Below, piece after piece: positions 53,791 through 62,367 of a DNA stretch of 64,000 bases; the stretch's first letter is position 1, and each line of letters begins with the position of its first letter. This stretch comes from Bacteroidota bacterium. Its GTDB lineage: Bacteria > Bacteroidota > Bacteroidia > Chitinophagales > Chitinophagaceae. The translations under genes were made by a program, and so were the position numbers. The DNA is taken from assembly GCA_947452555.1 (NCBI GenBank), contig CANGDH010000001.1:62001-126000 (forward strand). The letters run 5' to 3'. A model generated the notes under the pieces. That model was not told the DNA's origin. It did no database searches and saw only the letters and a list, made by a program, of their open reading frames with translations.

Positions 53791-55178
53791 GTTCCCTTAA
53801 GTATGAGTAGGGCAACGCTGAAATAGATGATTAAAGCGGTTACGTCCACTAAAGTTGCTACAAATGGTGCAGAAGAAGCTGCAGGATCGGCGCCTAGTCT
53901 TTTTAATAGAATTGGCAACATAGAGCCAGTTATAGTACCCCAAATTACAACACCTAATAAAGTAAATCCAATTGTAATAGCGACAAGGATTGGATGCACG
54001 CCGTAGTAGCCTGGGTTGATATAATGCCATATCATAATTCTGAAAAAACCGATAATTCCCAAGACGCCTCCAAGTAATAGACCACTAGTTAACTCTCTTT
54101 TTAATATTTTCCACCAGTCAGTAATTGTAATTTCACCAATGGACATGGCTTGAATAATAAGTGTAGAAGCTTGAGATCCAGAATTACCGCCACTTGATAA
54201 TATCAATGGAATAAATAAAGTCAATACAATCGCTTTTTGCATTTCTCCTTCAAAATAGCCCATGGCAGTCGCTGTGAACATTTCTCCGAAGAATAAAATT
54301 ACCAGCCAAGTAATTCTTTTTTGGAATAATTTTTTCAATGAAATGTCTAAATAAGGCTCATTTAATGCCTCTGTTCCTCCCATTTTTTGCATATCCTCAC
54401 TGAACTCTTCATTCGTCACCCAAAGAATATCATCGATGGTTACTATACCTAATAATACATCGTTATCATCTACTACTGGAATGGCAGTACGGTTATTCAT
54501 TTTGAAAACCTGACTAGCATGTTCCTGATCATCATATACATTTAATGCAACAAAACGTCCGTCAATAATGTCTGCTACAATATCGTTTGGCTTTGCTAAT
54601 AACAGATCCCTTATTCTCATGTCATCCACTAATCCACCAAATTCATCAATAATATAAATAACGTCAATGGTTTCTGAATTTTTACCATACTTACGAATGG
54701 TATCTAAAACCTGAGCAACCGTATAATGTGGGTAAACATATACATAGTCAGGAGTCATTAAACGTCCCACACTATCTTCTGGATAACCTAATAAAGAAAG
54801 CGTAATTTTCCTTTCCTCAGGGTCTAATAATTTTATTAAATCTCGGATAGCTGCTTTTGGCAATTCTTCTAAAAAGTCAGTTCTATCATCGGGCGGTAAT
54901 TCATTCAGAATTTTAGCTGTTTTGCGAGCTGGCAATTCTTTAATAATATCTTTCTGCTGATTAATGTCTAATATTTTGAACACACTCACCGCTCTGTGCA
55001 CAGTCATATTGTCAATGATGGTAGCTTCTTGTTCTGGGAATTCATTCACCAGTTCTACTACATCACTAATATTTTGCTCATCTAAAAATTCTTTTAGTAA
55101 TTGAGCATCTTCCTTAGCTAATATTTCTAAGAAAAGATCCGATAAATTTTGTTCTGCTTCTTTTAATTCATCTGACAT
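53781..55178 (-). CDS. mgtE: Magnesium transporter MgtE family
   Basis: The 465-residue protein has the MgtE layout: an N-terminal helical domain (QQKDIIKELPARKTAKILNE, FLEELPKAAIRDLIKLLDPE), two CBS domains including LIDDMRIRDLL-like and IPVVDDNDVLLGIVTIDDIL, and a C-terminal transmembrane domain (ALNEPYLDISLKKLFQKRIT then several helices with SSGGNSGSQASTLIIQAMSI). These bind Mg2+ in the CBS region to gate a dimeric channel. No upstream Mg2+ riboswitch was seen. Divergent from the SET gene by 46 bases. Confidence 0.94.
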   Translation of the reverse strand: MSDELKEAEQNLSDLFLEILAKEDAQLLKEFLDEQNISDVVELVNEFPEQEATIIDNMTVHRAVSVFKILDINQQKDIIKELPARKTAKILNELPPDDRTDFLEELPKAAIRDLIKLLDPEERKITLSLLGYPEDSVGRLMTPDYVYVYPHYTVAQVLDTIRKYGKNSETIDVIYIIDEFGGLVDDMRIRDLLLAKPNDIVADIIDGRFVALNVYDDQEHASQVFKMNNRTAIPVVDDNDVLLGIVTIDDILWVTNEEFSEDMQKMGGTEALNEPYLDISLKKLFQKRITWLVILFFGEMFTATAMGYFEGEMQKAIVLTLFIPLILSSGGNSGSQASTLIIQAMSIGEITITDWWKILKRELTSGLLLGGVLGIIGFFRIMIWHYINPGYYGVHPILVAITIGFTLLGVVIWGTITGSMLPILLKRLGADPAASSAPFVATLVDVTALIIYFSVALLILKGTLL

Positions 55179-55224
55179 GCGTGCAAGTTAAGAAAAATAC
55201 TAAAGGATACATTATATTTATGCC

Positions 55225-55608
55225 ATGATTCTTCCATTCTTAACAATTGCTTCATCTCCGAATAGAGGTAGAGGTGTATTTACAACTGAATTCATTGCAA
55301 AGGGCACTGTGATTGAGATTGCACCAGTTATTGTAATGAGTCCTATTGATAGGATGCATCTTGAAAAAACCTTATTGTATGATTACATATTTGAATGGGG
55401 AGAAGACCAAAAAAGCGCCGCAGTAGGGTTGGGATATATTTCAATTTATAATCATGCTACTCAACCCAATTGTGTTTACGAAATGGATTTTGAATTCGAG
55501 ACCATTACTATTAAAACAGTCAAAGATATCGATACAGGTGCGGAATTATTTATTAATTATAATGCAGACGAGGAAGGGGTGGATCCGGTTTGGTTTGAAT
55601 TAAAATAA
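55225..55608 (+). CDS. Small SET-domain protein (putative lysine methyltransferase)
   Basis: The 127-residue protein is a near-complete SET domain with no extra domains. It contains NRGRGVFTTEFIAKGTVIEI near the N-terminus, GYISIYNHATQPNCVYEMDF, which matches the NHxxxPNC cofactor/catalytic core, and AELFINYNADEEG, the NY motif. SET enzymes methylate lysines of proteins with S-adenosylmethionine. The pre-SET and post-SET zinc parts are absent. The target is unknown. Its last 9 bases overlap the convergent lactonase gene. Divergent from mgtE. Confidence 0.85.
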   Translation: MILPFLTIASSPNRGRGVFTTEFIAKGTVIEIAPVIVMSPIDRMHLEKTLLYDYIFEWGEDQKSAAVGLGYISIYNHATQPNCVYEMDFEFETITIKTVKDIDTGAELFINYNADEEGVDPVWFELK

Positions 55609-56715
55609 TACCAAGCAAACTGGCATGGAAACCTTAATGCTATTTCCAGTAACTATTAAATCGCCGGTAGATTCGTTGATTTTGAACACTACGATATTGT
55701 CGGTATTTTGATTAGCTACTAAAAGCCATTTTCCATCCTCACTAATGGTAAAATTCCTTGGACTACTCCCTTGTGTTGGAAAATAAATTGCTTTTTCTGC
55801 TACTAGTTTTCCATTAGACAATATTGGAAATTTTACAATATTATTTTCTTCTCCTCTATTTGAAACGTATAAGAATTGTCCATTGGGTGAAACATGAATG
55901 TCGGCACTTCCTGGACTACCATTGTAATTAGAAGGATGTGTTTTCACAGTTTGTATTAAAGTTGCATTGCCTCCTTTAAATTGAAAAACCGCAACAGATC
56001 CGGTCAACTCTTCAACCAAATACAAAATATTTCCATTCTTTGAAAAACTAAGATGTCTTGGTCCTGCTCCTGCTTCTGTTTGAATATATTTTGCTTTATC
56101 AATATTTAACGGAGGATTATTTTTTGATTGGAATGGATAGATCGCTAATTGGTCCATTCCTAAGTCAGGCGTAAGTAAATAATTTCCGTCAGGTGAAAAA
56201 AAGCTACCATGCACGTGTGCTTTTTCTTGCCTTACTTTGTTTGCGCTACTGCCTTTATGTTGTATTAATTGTCGAACATTAGAAACTCGGCCGTCAGCAA
56301 ATTTGTAGAATTGTGCAATACTTCCCCCACTATAATTGGCAACTAAAATATTTTTCTGGTCTTTACTAATACTTATATAACAGGGGTCTGCGCCTTTTGT
56401 TGCTACTTGGTTAATTAGCTTTAGTTTATTATTTGACAAACTAAAAGCACTTAATCCACCTGCAGTGTTTTCATTTACTGAATACACAAATTGTTTGTCT
56501 TTTGTGATGGCTAGAAAAGAAGGGTTTGAAATATTGTCGGTATGACTTAATTCAATTGCTTTGCCTGTAGCAGTATCAAATTGAAAAAGGTAAATCCCTT
56601 TACTTCCCTTTTGGGTATAAGTACCTACGATTAAGTTGGCAGTTTGCGCATTGCTACTTAATCCAAATAAGATAAGGGTAACTGCAGTAAATGCGCCACA
56701 ATAAATTTGTTTCAT
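55600..56715 (-). CDS. Lactonase family protein (6-phosphogluconolactonase-like beta-propeller)
   Basis: The 371-residue protein has a signal peptide (1-23) and a seven-bladed propeller of the YbhE/Pgl lactonase family: TANLIVGTYTQKGSKGIYLF at the start, NPSFLAITKDKQFVYSVNEN, AHVHGSFFSPDGNYLLTPDL, AGPRHLSFSKNGNILYLVEE and GSPGSADIHVSPNGQFLYVS. E. coli YbhE is cytoplasmic; here the signal peptide puts it in the periplasm, so the substrate may not be 6-phosphogluconolactone. Upstream lies the GH16 gene in the same direction (19-base gap). Confidence 0.88.
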   Translation of the reverse strand: MKQIYCGAFTAVTLILFGLSSNAQTANLIVGTYTQKGSKGIYLFQFDTATGKAIELSHTDNISNPSFLAITKDKQFVYSVNENTAGGLSAFSLSNNKLKLINQVATKGADPCYISISKDQKNILVANYSGGSIAQFYKFADGRVSNVRQLIQHKGSSANKVRQEKAHVHGSFFSPDGNYLLTPDLGMDQLAIYPFQSKNNPPLNIDKAKYIQTEAGAGPRHLSFSKNGNILYLVEELTGSVAVFQFKGGNATLIQTVKTHPSNYNGSPGSADIHVSPNGQFLYVSNRGEENNIVKFPILSNGKLVAEKAIYFPTQGSSPRNFTISEDGKWLLVANQNTDNIVVFKINESTGDLIVTGNSIKVSMPVCLVLF

Positions 56716-56734
56716 ATTGTTTGTTCCTTAAATT

Positions 56735-57598
56735 TTATTGATAGACTCTAACGTAGTCTACTTCCATTTTAATAGGGAAAATAGCATCGTCAATCCCCTT
56801 GGTTCCCCCCATATTTCCCCCTACCGCTAAGTTTAATAATAAAAATTGGTCATCCACGAATGGATAAGAATCGCGTCCACGTCCATCGTTATTACTTGTG
56901 TAGTATAATTTATCGTCCACAAAAAATTGAATCCAGTCTTTAGTCCATTCCATCTTGTAAACATGAAATCCAGTACTCACATTATCAACAGTAGTTTTAT
57001 AAGTTCTTTGTGTGCCTAAGGTCCAGTTTAATAATTTTGAATGGGTAGAAAAATTAATTACATCTTGTTCGGACCCTACATGTTCCATAATATCTATCTC
57101 TCCACATAAAGGCCAACCTGCAGTGCTAATATTAGATCCCAACATCCAGATAGCAGGCCATGAGCCAATGCCTTTAGGTAATTTAGCACGTATTTCAAAT
57201 CTACCATATGTCCAAGCTTTTTTTCCTTGAGTAAGCAATCTTGCGGAAGTATAACTTTTACCGCCTTTACTTTCTTTTCTAGCTTCAATAATTAAGTTTC
57301 CGTTTTCTATTCTTGCATTAGTAGAGTCACTTGTATAATACTGAGCTTCATTATTACCCCACCCGTTGGAGCCAGTACCTATATTATATGCCCATTTTGA
57401 GGTATCTGGTCTAGTGCCGGAATCAAATTCGTCAGACCACACCAATTTTTTTGTAGTGTCTACTACAACTGGGGTAGTAGGAACTGCAGGAGTGGTTGGC
57501 GTGTTTGTAATTGGTGTACTAACTGTTGGGGCTTCTTTTTGAGCACAAAAGCTAAAGGAAAGGATCGTAATTACTACGGTAAATGGGAGCAATCGCAT
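56735..57598 (-). CDS. Glycoside hydrolase family 16 (laminarinase-like)
   Basis: The 287-residue protein has a signal peptide (possible lipoprotein Cys18, though the residue before it is Phe), a Thr/Pro-rich linker (residues 25-47), then a GH16 jelly-roll: KLVWSDEFDSGTRPDTSKWA, YGRFEIRAKLPKGIGSWPAI, and the catalytic motif GEIDIMEHVG (Glu167, Asp169, Glu172). GH16 enzymes cut beta-1,3- or mixed-linked glucans, agars and carrageenans; the sequence looks laminarinase-like. I start it at the ATG at 57596-57598, since the longer frame adds 18 residues ahead of the signal peptide. It is divergent from the his operon. Confidence 0.92.
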   Translation of the reverse strand: MRLLPFTVVITILSFSFCAQKEAPTVSTPITNTPTTPAVPTTPVVVDTTKKLVWSDEFDSGTRPDTSKWAYNIGTGSNGWGNNEAQYYTSDSTNARIENGNLIIEARKESKGGKSYTSARLLTQGKKAWTYGRFEIRAKLPKGIGSWPAIWMLGSNISTAGWPLCGEIDIMEHVGSEQDVINFSTHSKLLNWTLGTQRTYKTTVDNVSTGFHVYKMEWTKDWIQFFVDDKLYYTSNNDGRGRDSYPFVDDQFLLLNLAVGGNMGGTKGIDDAIFPIKMEVDYVRVYQ

Positions 57599-57667
57599 GG
57601 AAAATATTATTAGTTGTATAAATAATTGAATATCTAGAGCCAATTTAGTCAAATTATTCCTTTTTAC

Positions 57668-57698
57668 TTGGGTATTTTACAAAAGGGGTGTAAATTTG
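57668..57698 (+). promoter_or_regulatory. Promoter of the histidine operon
   Basis: TTG at 57668-57670 and TAAATTTG at 57691-57698 are spaced by 20 bases, a full match to the Bacteroidota -33/-7 promoter. Predicted transcription start is about 57702-57704, which coincides with the ATG of the his leader peptide at 57703. Confidence 0.8.
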
Positions 57699-57702
57699 TC
57701 TC

Positions 57703-57753
57703 ATGACATTAAACAAACATATCCATCACCATCATTTATTATCCAAGGGGTAA
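57703..57753 (+). CDS. hisL: Histidine operon leader peptide
   Basis: An ATG at 57703 opens 16 codons ending with TAA at 57751-57753, encoding MTLNKHIHHHHLLSKG. Five of the sixteen are His, four of them consecutive and a fifth one codon before. A run of codons for the operon's end product is the classical sensor for attenuation by ribosome stalling. The predicted transcription start coincides with the ATG, so the leader mRNA appears leaderless. The stop overlaps the antiterminator strand (GTAAGC, 57750-57755), so a ribosome at the stop blocks it. No homologous search was possible. Confidence 0.85.
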   Translation: MTLNKHIHHHHLLSKG

Positions 57754-57787
57754 GCTGAGGTGTAGGTATGTATTACTATATTCAACC

Positions 57788-57816
57788 AAAGGGCTTACTA
57801 AACAGTAAGCCCTTTT
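57788..57816 (+). terminator. Histidine operon attenuator (terminator with competing antiterminator)
   Basis: AAAGGGCTTACT (57788-57799) pairs perfectly with AGTAAGCCCTTT (57804-57815) around loop AAAC, with four T's at 57813-57816. The left-arm segment GCTTAC (57793-57798) can instead pair with GTAAGC at 57750-57755, over the leader stop codon. Stalling at the upstream His codons frees GTAAGC and prevents termination; full translation covers it and allows termination. Confidence 0.85.
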
Positions 57817-57835
57817 AATTTACAATAACAAGAAC

Positions 57836-58690
57836 ATGCGTTTAAAATTAGCGATTCAAAAATCAGGAAGATTACATGACGATTCAATGCGTTTGTTGAA
57901 GGAATGTGGTATAGACATAGCAAATGGGGTAAACAAATTGAAAGCAGAAGCTACCAATTTTCCCATTGAACTTTTCTTTTTAAGAGATGACGATATTCCG
58001 CAGTATGTGGAAGACGGTGTTGCAGATATCGGTTTTGTAGGAGAGAATGTGGTGTACGAGAAAGCAAAAAAAGTAGACGTTGCCTATGCACTTGGTTTTG
58101 GTAAATGCAGATTAAGTTTTGCAGTAAGAAAAAACGAAGAATTTACAGGGGCTTCCTTCTTGTCAAACAAAAAAATTGCAACAACTTACCCCGTTTTAGT
58201 GCAAAATTATTTAGACGTCAATAAAATTAGTGCAGAGATACATGAGATTAGTGGAAGTGTAGAGATCGCTCCAGGAATTGGCTTGGCAGATGTAGTTTGT
58301 GATTTAGTAAGCAGCGGATCTACTTTATTTATGAATGGTTTAAAGGAAGCAGAAACTATTTTAGAATCTCAAGCGGTTCTAATTAAGCATAAAAATTTTA
58401 GTGCAGATGCAAATGCAATTTTAGAAAGGTTAATGTTCAGGATGGAATCTGTGAAGAAAGCGAAAAAGAATAAATACGTTTTATTAAATGCGCCTAATGA
58501 GAAAATAGAAAAAATTATTTCTTTATTGCCAGGTATGAAAAGCCCAACTGTGCTTGCATTGGCTACCCCAGGTTGGAGTAGTGTACATAGTGTAATTGCA
58601 GAAAGTGATTTCTGGGAAATCATTGAGCAATTAAAAGCGGCTGGCGCAGAAGGCATTTTAGTAATACCAATAGAAAAAATGATTTTATAA
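57836..58690 (+). CDS. hisG: ATP phosphoribosyltransferase, long form
   Basis: HisG catalyses the first step of histidine synthesis and is the usual point of feedback control. The 284-residue protein is the long form with a catalytic domain (MRLKLAIQKSGRLHDDSMRL, GVADIGFVGENVVYEKAKKV, VCDLVSSGSTLFMNGLKEAE) and a C-terminal ACT-like domain (KNKYVLLNAPNEKIEKIISL), so no HisZ subunit is needed. It starts 20 bases after the attenuator and ends 1 base before hisD. Expression should be controlled by the His-codon leader upstream. Confidence 0.96.
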   Translation: MRLKLAIQKSGRLHDDSMRLLKECGIDIANGVNKLKAEATNFPIELFFLRDDDIPQYVEDGVADIGFVGENVVYEKAKKVDVAYALGFGKCRLSFAVRKNEEFTGASFLSNKKIATTYPVLVQNYLDVNKISAEIHEISGSVEIAPGIGLADVVCDLVSSGSTLFMNGLKEAETILESQAVLIKHKNFSADANAILERLMFRMESVKKAKKNKYVLLNAPNEKIEKIISLLPGMKSPTVLALATPGWSSVHSVIAESDFWEIIEQLKAAGAEGILVIPIEKMIL

Positions 58691-58691
58691 G

Positions 58692-59984
58692 ATGAATTTG
58701 TTGATAACACCAGACAGAAAGGATTGGCCCAGTATTTTAAAGCGCCCAAGTATAGATGCGTCTAGTTTATTGCCAATAGTACAGGGAGTAATTGATCAAG
58801 TAAAGTCAAAAGGAGATGTTGCTTTGATTGAATATACCATGCAGTTTGATCAAGTTCAATTAACTGCAATTCAATTGGACAATTCTGTGATTGAAACTGC
58901 GGCTTCTAGACTGTCTAGTAATTTAAAAAATGCAATACAGTCTGCTAAAGTAAATATCGAAAAATTCCATGCTACCCAAGTTCAAAAAGTAGAAAAAGTC
59001 GAAACGATGCCTGGGGTATGGTGTTGGAGAAAATCAGTAGGGATTGAAAAAGTGGGCATCTATATTCCAGGCGGAACTGCTCGTTTATTTTCAACGGTAT
59101 TAATGTTAGGGGTGCCGGCAGTTTTAGCTGGATGTAAGGAAATAATATTGTGTACACCTCCTAATAAAGAAGGTCAAATAGACCCAGCCATCTTATATGC
59201 TGCTCATTTAGTGGGCATTACAAAAATATATGCTGTGGGTGGAGTACAAGCTATTGCCGCAATGGCATTTGGCACAGAGACTATTCCGCAAGTATATAAA
59301 ATATTTGGACCGGGTAATCAATATGTCACTGCTGCAAAACAATTGGTACAGCAATATGGAATTGCAATTGACATGCCTGCAGGTCCAAGTGAAGTTTGTG
59401 TTTGGGCAGATGATACAGCGAATGCGAGTTTTGTTGCAGCAGACCTGTTGTCACAGGCAGAACATGGAGCAGATAGTCAAGTACTATTAGTAGCGTCTAA
59501 TGAAAAAATAGTAGCAGAGATTGAGCTTGCTATAAAAGAACAAGTTGAGATATTACCAAGAAAAGAGTTTGCATTAAAAGCATTATTAAATTCTAAGGCA
59601 ATTGTTATAGAAAACAAAGAAGATGCCATTCAATTAATAAATGAATATGCACCAGAGCATTTAATATTAGCAATACAAAATGCTGAAAAAATGGCTGATA
59701 AAGTTATAAATGCAGGGTCCGTATTTATAGGTAATTATTCACCAGAGTCGGTTGGGGATTATGCAAGTGGAACAAATCACACGCTTCCAACAAACGGAAA
59801 TGCGAAAGCTTATAGTGGGGTAAGTATGGATAGCTTTGTAAAAAAAATCACCTTTCAGCAGCTTACAGAAAGAGGGTTAACTAATATAGCACAGACGGTA
59901 ACAGAAATGTCTAGTGCGGAAGGATTGCAAGCACATGGAAATGCAGTTACAATTCGTGTTAATCACATTAAAGCCAAAATTTAA
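58692..59984 (+). CDS. hisD: Histidinol dehydrogenase
   Basis: HisD performs the last two oxidations of the pathway with NAD and zinc. The 430-residue protein shows VEKVETMPGVWCWRKSVGIE, KVGIYIPGGTARLFSTVLML, TKIYAVGGVQAIAAMAFGTE, the signature GPSEVCVWADDTANASFVAA followed by DLLSQAEHGADSQ (metal-binding Gln/His) and NHTLPTNGNAKAYSGVSMDS. Length is normal. It is 1 base after hisG and 10 bases before hisC. The end of its frame overlaps an extended hisC frame but not the hisC start chosen here. Confidence 0.97.
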   Translation: MNLLITPDRKDWPSILKRPSIDASSLLPIVQGVIDQVKSKGDVALIEYTMQFDQVQLTAIQLDNSVIETAASRLSSNLKNAIQSAKVNIEKFHATQVQKVEKVETMPGVWCWRKSVGIEKVGIYIPGGTARLFSTVLMLGVPAVLAGCKEIILCTPPNKEGQIDPAILYAAHLVGITKIYAVGGVQAIAAMAFGTETIPQVYKIFGPGNQYVTAAKQLVQQYGIAIDMPAGPSEVCVWADDTANASFVAADLLSQAEHGADSQVLLVASNEKIVAEIELAIKEQVEILPRKEFALKALLNSKAIVIENKEDAIQLINEYAPEHLILAIQNAEKMADKVINAGSVFIGNYSPESVGDYASGTNHTLPTNGNAKAYSGVSMDSFVKKITFQQLTERGLTNIAQTVTEMSSAEGLQAHGNAVTIRVNHIKAKI

Positions 59985-59994
59985 TATCAATTTT

Positions 59995-61059
59995 ATGCCA
60001 TTTGATATACAGAAACTTGTAAGGCCAAATATTGCCAAATTAAAACCCTATTCTTCTGCAAAAGATGAATTTACGGGTGTGGCTGAAATATTACTTGACG
60101 CCAATGAAAATTCTTTGGGTTCTCCGTTAACACAATGGTATAATCGATATCCGGACCCCTATCAAAAAGAGATCAAGAAAAAATTGTCAGTGATTAAGAG
60201 TGTCCCAGTCAATCAAATTTTTTTGGGAAATGGAAGTGATGAAATTATAGATTTGTTATACAGGGCTTTTTGTGAACCAGGGAAGGATAATATTATTATT
60301 TGCCCACCTACATACCCTATGTATGAAGTGAGTGCAAATATTAATGATGTAGCTATTCAATCTGCGCCATTATTGACAGATTTTCAATTAAATGTGGCAC
60401 ATATAGAGCAGTTGGTGAATGTGAATACAAAAATAATTTGGATATGTTCCCCTAATAATCCAACAGGCAATTCTTTAGATAGAATCGACATTGAAGTGAT
60501 ATTAAATCATTTTGATGGCCTAGTGGTAGTGGATGAAGCATATATTAATTTCTCTAAACAAAAATCGTTTGTACAGTCGTTGGTAGATTATCCAAATTTA
60601 GTGGTGTTACAAACTTTAAGTAAGGCCTGGGGTTTAGCAGGTTTAAGAGTGGGAATGTGTTTTGCAAACGAGGAAGTGATTGATTATTTGAATAAAGTGA
60701 AAGCGCCCTATAATATTAGTACAGTGAATCAATCCTTGGTATTGAAAGCATTAGAGGAAGTTGGTCAAGTGAATGATATGATTAAGGAATTAGTGGCAAT
60801 GAGAATTGCCTTGGCGGAAGTATTGCAGAATATGCCAATGGTGGAGCAGGTTTATCCTTCAGATGCTAATTTTTTACTTGTTAAAATTCCAAATGCAACT
60901 AGTTTATATCAGTATTTATTGACAAAGGGTATAGTAGTAAGGAATAGATCTAGTTTATTGAATTGTGCTGATACCATCAGAATAACGGTAGGTACAGAAG
61001 CAGAGAATACGCAGTTGGTTGACGCCATGGCAGATTGGATTGATATGAATTTCGAATAA
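59995..61059 (+). CDS. hisC: Histidinol-phosphate aminotransferase
   Basis: HisC is a fold-type I PLP enzyme converting imidazole acetol phosphate to histidinol phosphate. The 354-residue protein has VAEILLDANENSLGSPLTQW, ICSPNNPTGNSLDRIDIEVI, VVVDEAYINFSKQ, and the PLP-lysine segment LQTLSKAWGLAGLRVGMCFA. I take the ATG at 59995 (MPFDIQKLVRPN); the frame extends upstream into hisD but would overlap it by 70 bases. It is the third gene of the operon. Confidence 0.97.
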   Translation: MPFDIQKLVRPNIAKLKPYSSAKDEFTGVAEILLDANENSLGSPLTQWYNRYPDPYQKEIKKKLSVIKSVPVNQIFLGNGSDEIIDLLYRAFCEPGKDNIIICPPTYPMYEVSANINDVAIQSAPLLTDFQLNVAHIEQLVNVNTKIIWICSPNNPTGNSLDRIDIEVILNHFDGLVVVDEAYINFSKQKSFVQSLVDYPNLVVLQTLSKAWGLAGLRVGMCFANEEVIDYLNKVKAPYNISTVNQSLVLKALEEVGQVNDMIKELVAMRIALAEVLQNMPMVEQVYPSDANFLLVKIPNATSLYQYLLTKGIVVRNRSSLLNCADTIRITVGTEAENTQLVDAMADWIDMNFE

Positions 61060-61109
61060 TAGTTAAAAACAAATGTTATTTATTAAATTGTGACACTTAA
61101 ACTCAAAAA

Positions 61110-62357
61110 ATGAAAAATTTCAAGATTGTATTTTCGAGCATTTTATTATTAGTGTCTAGTTTGGCACAGTCTCAAGATAATGCTGGATTAAGAATGCCTG
61201 CAGGGTTTACTGCAAAATTATTTGCTTCTAATATTGGTGCAGCAAGACATATAGCGATTACCAAAAATGGAGTAGTATTTGCAAAATTGAATGCACCTAA
61301 CAAAGAAGGGAAATCAATTATTAGATTAGAAGACAACAATCAAGATGGCATTGCGGAAAAAATTTCTGGTTTTGGTAACTACGGCGGAACTGGAATTTAT
61401 GTGCGTGGTAATAGTTTATATGCAAGTTCTGATGAAGCTATTTTCCAATATCAATTAGATGTGAAAGATGAAGTTTTAAATGCAACAAGTCCTAAGACTA
61501 TTGTGAAGGGTTTATTAGATAGAAGACAACATTCTTCAAAGTCTATAACGCTTGATCCTCAAGGAAATATTTATGTGAACATTGGAGCGTATTCAAATGC
61601 ATGTCAAGAAAAAGATAGAACTCCTGGATCTAAGGGTATGAGACCTTGTCCAATTTTGGATTCAGCTGGTGGTATTTGGAAATTTGACGGTCAAAAAGAA
61701 AACCAAGTCTATGGAGATGGGTTGCGTTATGCAACTGGGTTAAGAAATGTAATTGGCTTAGATTGGAATACCAATACGAATAGTTTATTTGTCACACAAC
61801 ATGGGCGTGATCAATTAAATTCTTTCTTCCCTAATTTATATACGGACAGTCAAAATGCGGAATTACCTGCTGAAACAATGTATGAAGTAAAGCAAGGGGA
61901 TGATTGTGGATGGCCTTATGTATACTTCGATCCTTATCAAAAGAAAAAAATACTAAACCCTGAATTTGGGGGTAATGGTAAAATAGAAAGCGCACCAGAT
62001 GCATTGAGTCCGTTAGTGGCTTTCCCTGCACATATGGCACCAATGGCTTTATTGTTTTATCAAGGAAGTCAATTCCCTGCAAAATATAAGGAAGGAGCAT
62101 TTATCGCATTTCATGGCTCATGGAATAGAGCACCATTGCCTCAGGAAGGATATTTCGTAGCATTTATTCCTTTTAAAAATGGCAAACCAGCAGGTGATTG
62201 GGAAATTTTTGCAAATGGTTTTGCTGGTTCTGATATCGTTGCTAATCCAAGACAAGCAAGAGCAAGACCTTGTGGTTTGGCAGAAGGTCCAGATGGATCT
62301 TTGTACGTGAGTGATGACAATCACGGTAATGTTTTCAAAATCAGTTTTAATAAGTAA
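61110..62357 (+). CDS. PQQ-dependent sugar dehydrogenase-like protein
   Basis: The 415-residue protein has a signal peptide (about residues 1-21) and the soluble glucose/sorbosone dehydrogenase propeller pattern: LRMPAGFTAKLFASNIGAAR, DPQGNIYVNIGAYSNACQEK, ATGLRNVIGLDWNTNTNSLF, VTQHGRDQLNSFFPN, GDDCGWPYVYFDPYQKKKIL, AFHGSWNRAPLPQEGYFVAF and GSLYVSDDNHGNVFKISFN. Such proteins oxidise sugars in the periplasm with PQQ, passing electrons to a cytochrome. It is followed after 10 bases by a small cytochrome c gene. Both sit inside the his operon between hisC and hisB, and no his-like function is evident. Confidence 0.88.
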   Translation: MKNFKIVFSSILLLVSSLAQSQDNAGLRMPAGFTAKLFASNIGAARHIAITKNGVVFAKLNAPNKEGKSIIRLEDNNQDGIAEKISGFGNYGGTGIYVRGNSLYASSDEAIFQYQLDVKDEVLNATSPKTIVKGLLDRRQHSSKSITLDPQGNIYVNIGAYSNACQEKDRTPGSKGMRPCPILDSAGGIWKFDGQKENQVYGDGLRYATGLRNVIGLDWNTNTNSLFVTQHGRDQLNSFFPNLYTDSQNAELPAETMYEVKQGDDCGWPYVYFDPYQKKKILNPEFGGNGKIESAPDALSPLVAFPAHMAPMALLFYQGSQFPAKYKEGAFIAFHGSWNRAPLPQEGYFVAFIPFKNGKPAGDWEIFANGFAGSDIVANPRQARARPCGLAEGPDGSLYVSDDNHGNVFKISFNK

Positions 62358-62367
62358 GTTTTAAATA

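Noticed and set aside
53661..55224. Mg2+ riboswitch before mgtE or a glmS ribozyme before glmS
   Set aside because: The upstream gaps (46 and 120 bases) hold no recognisable conserved core of either RNA.
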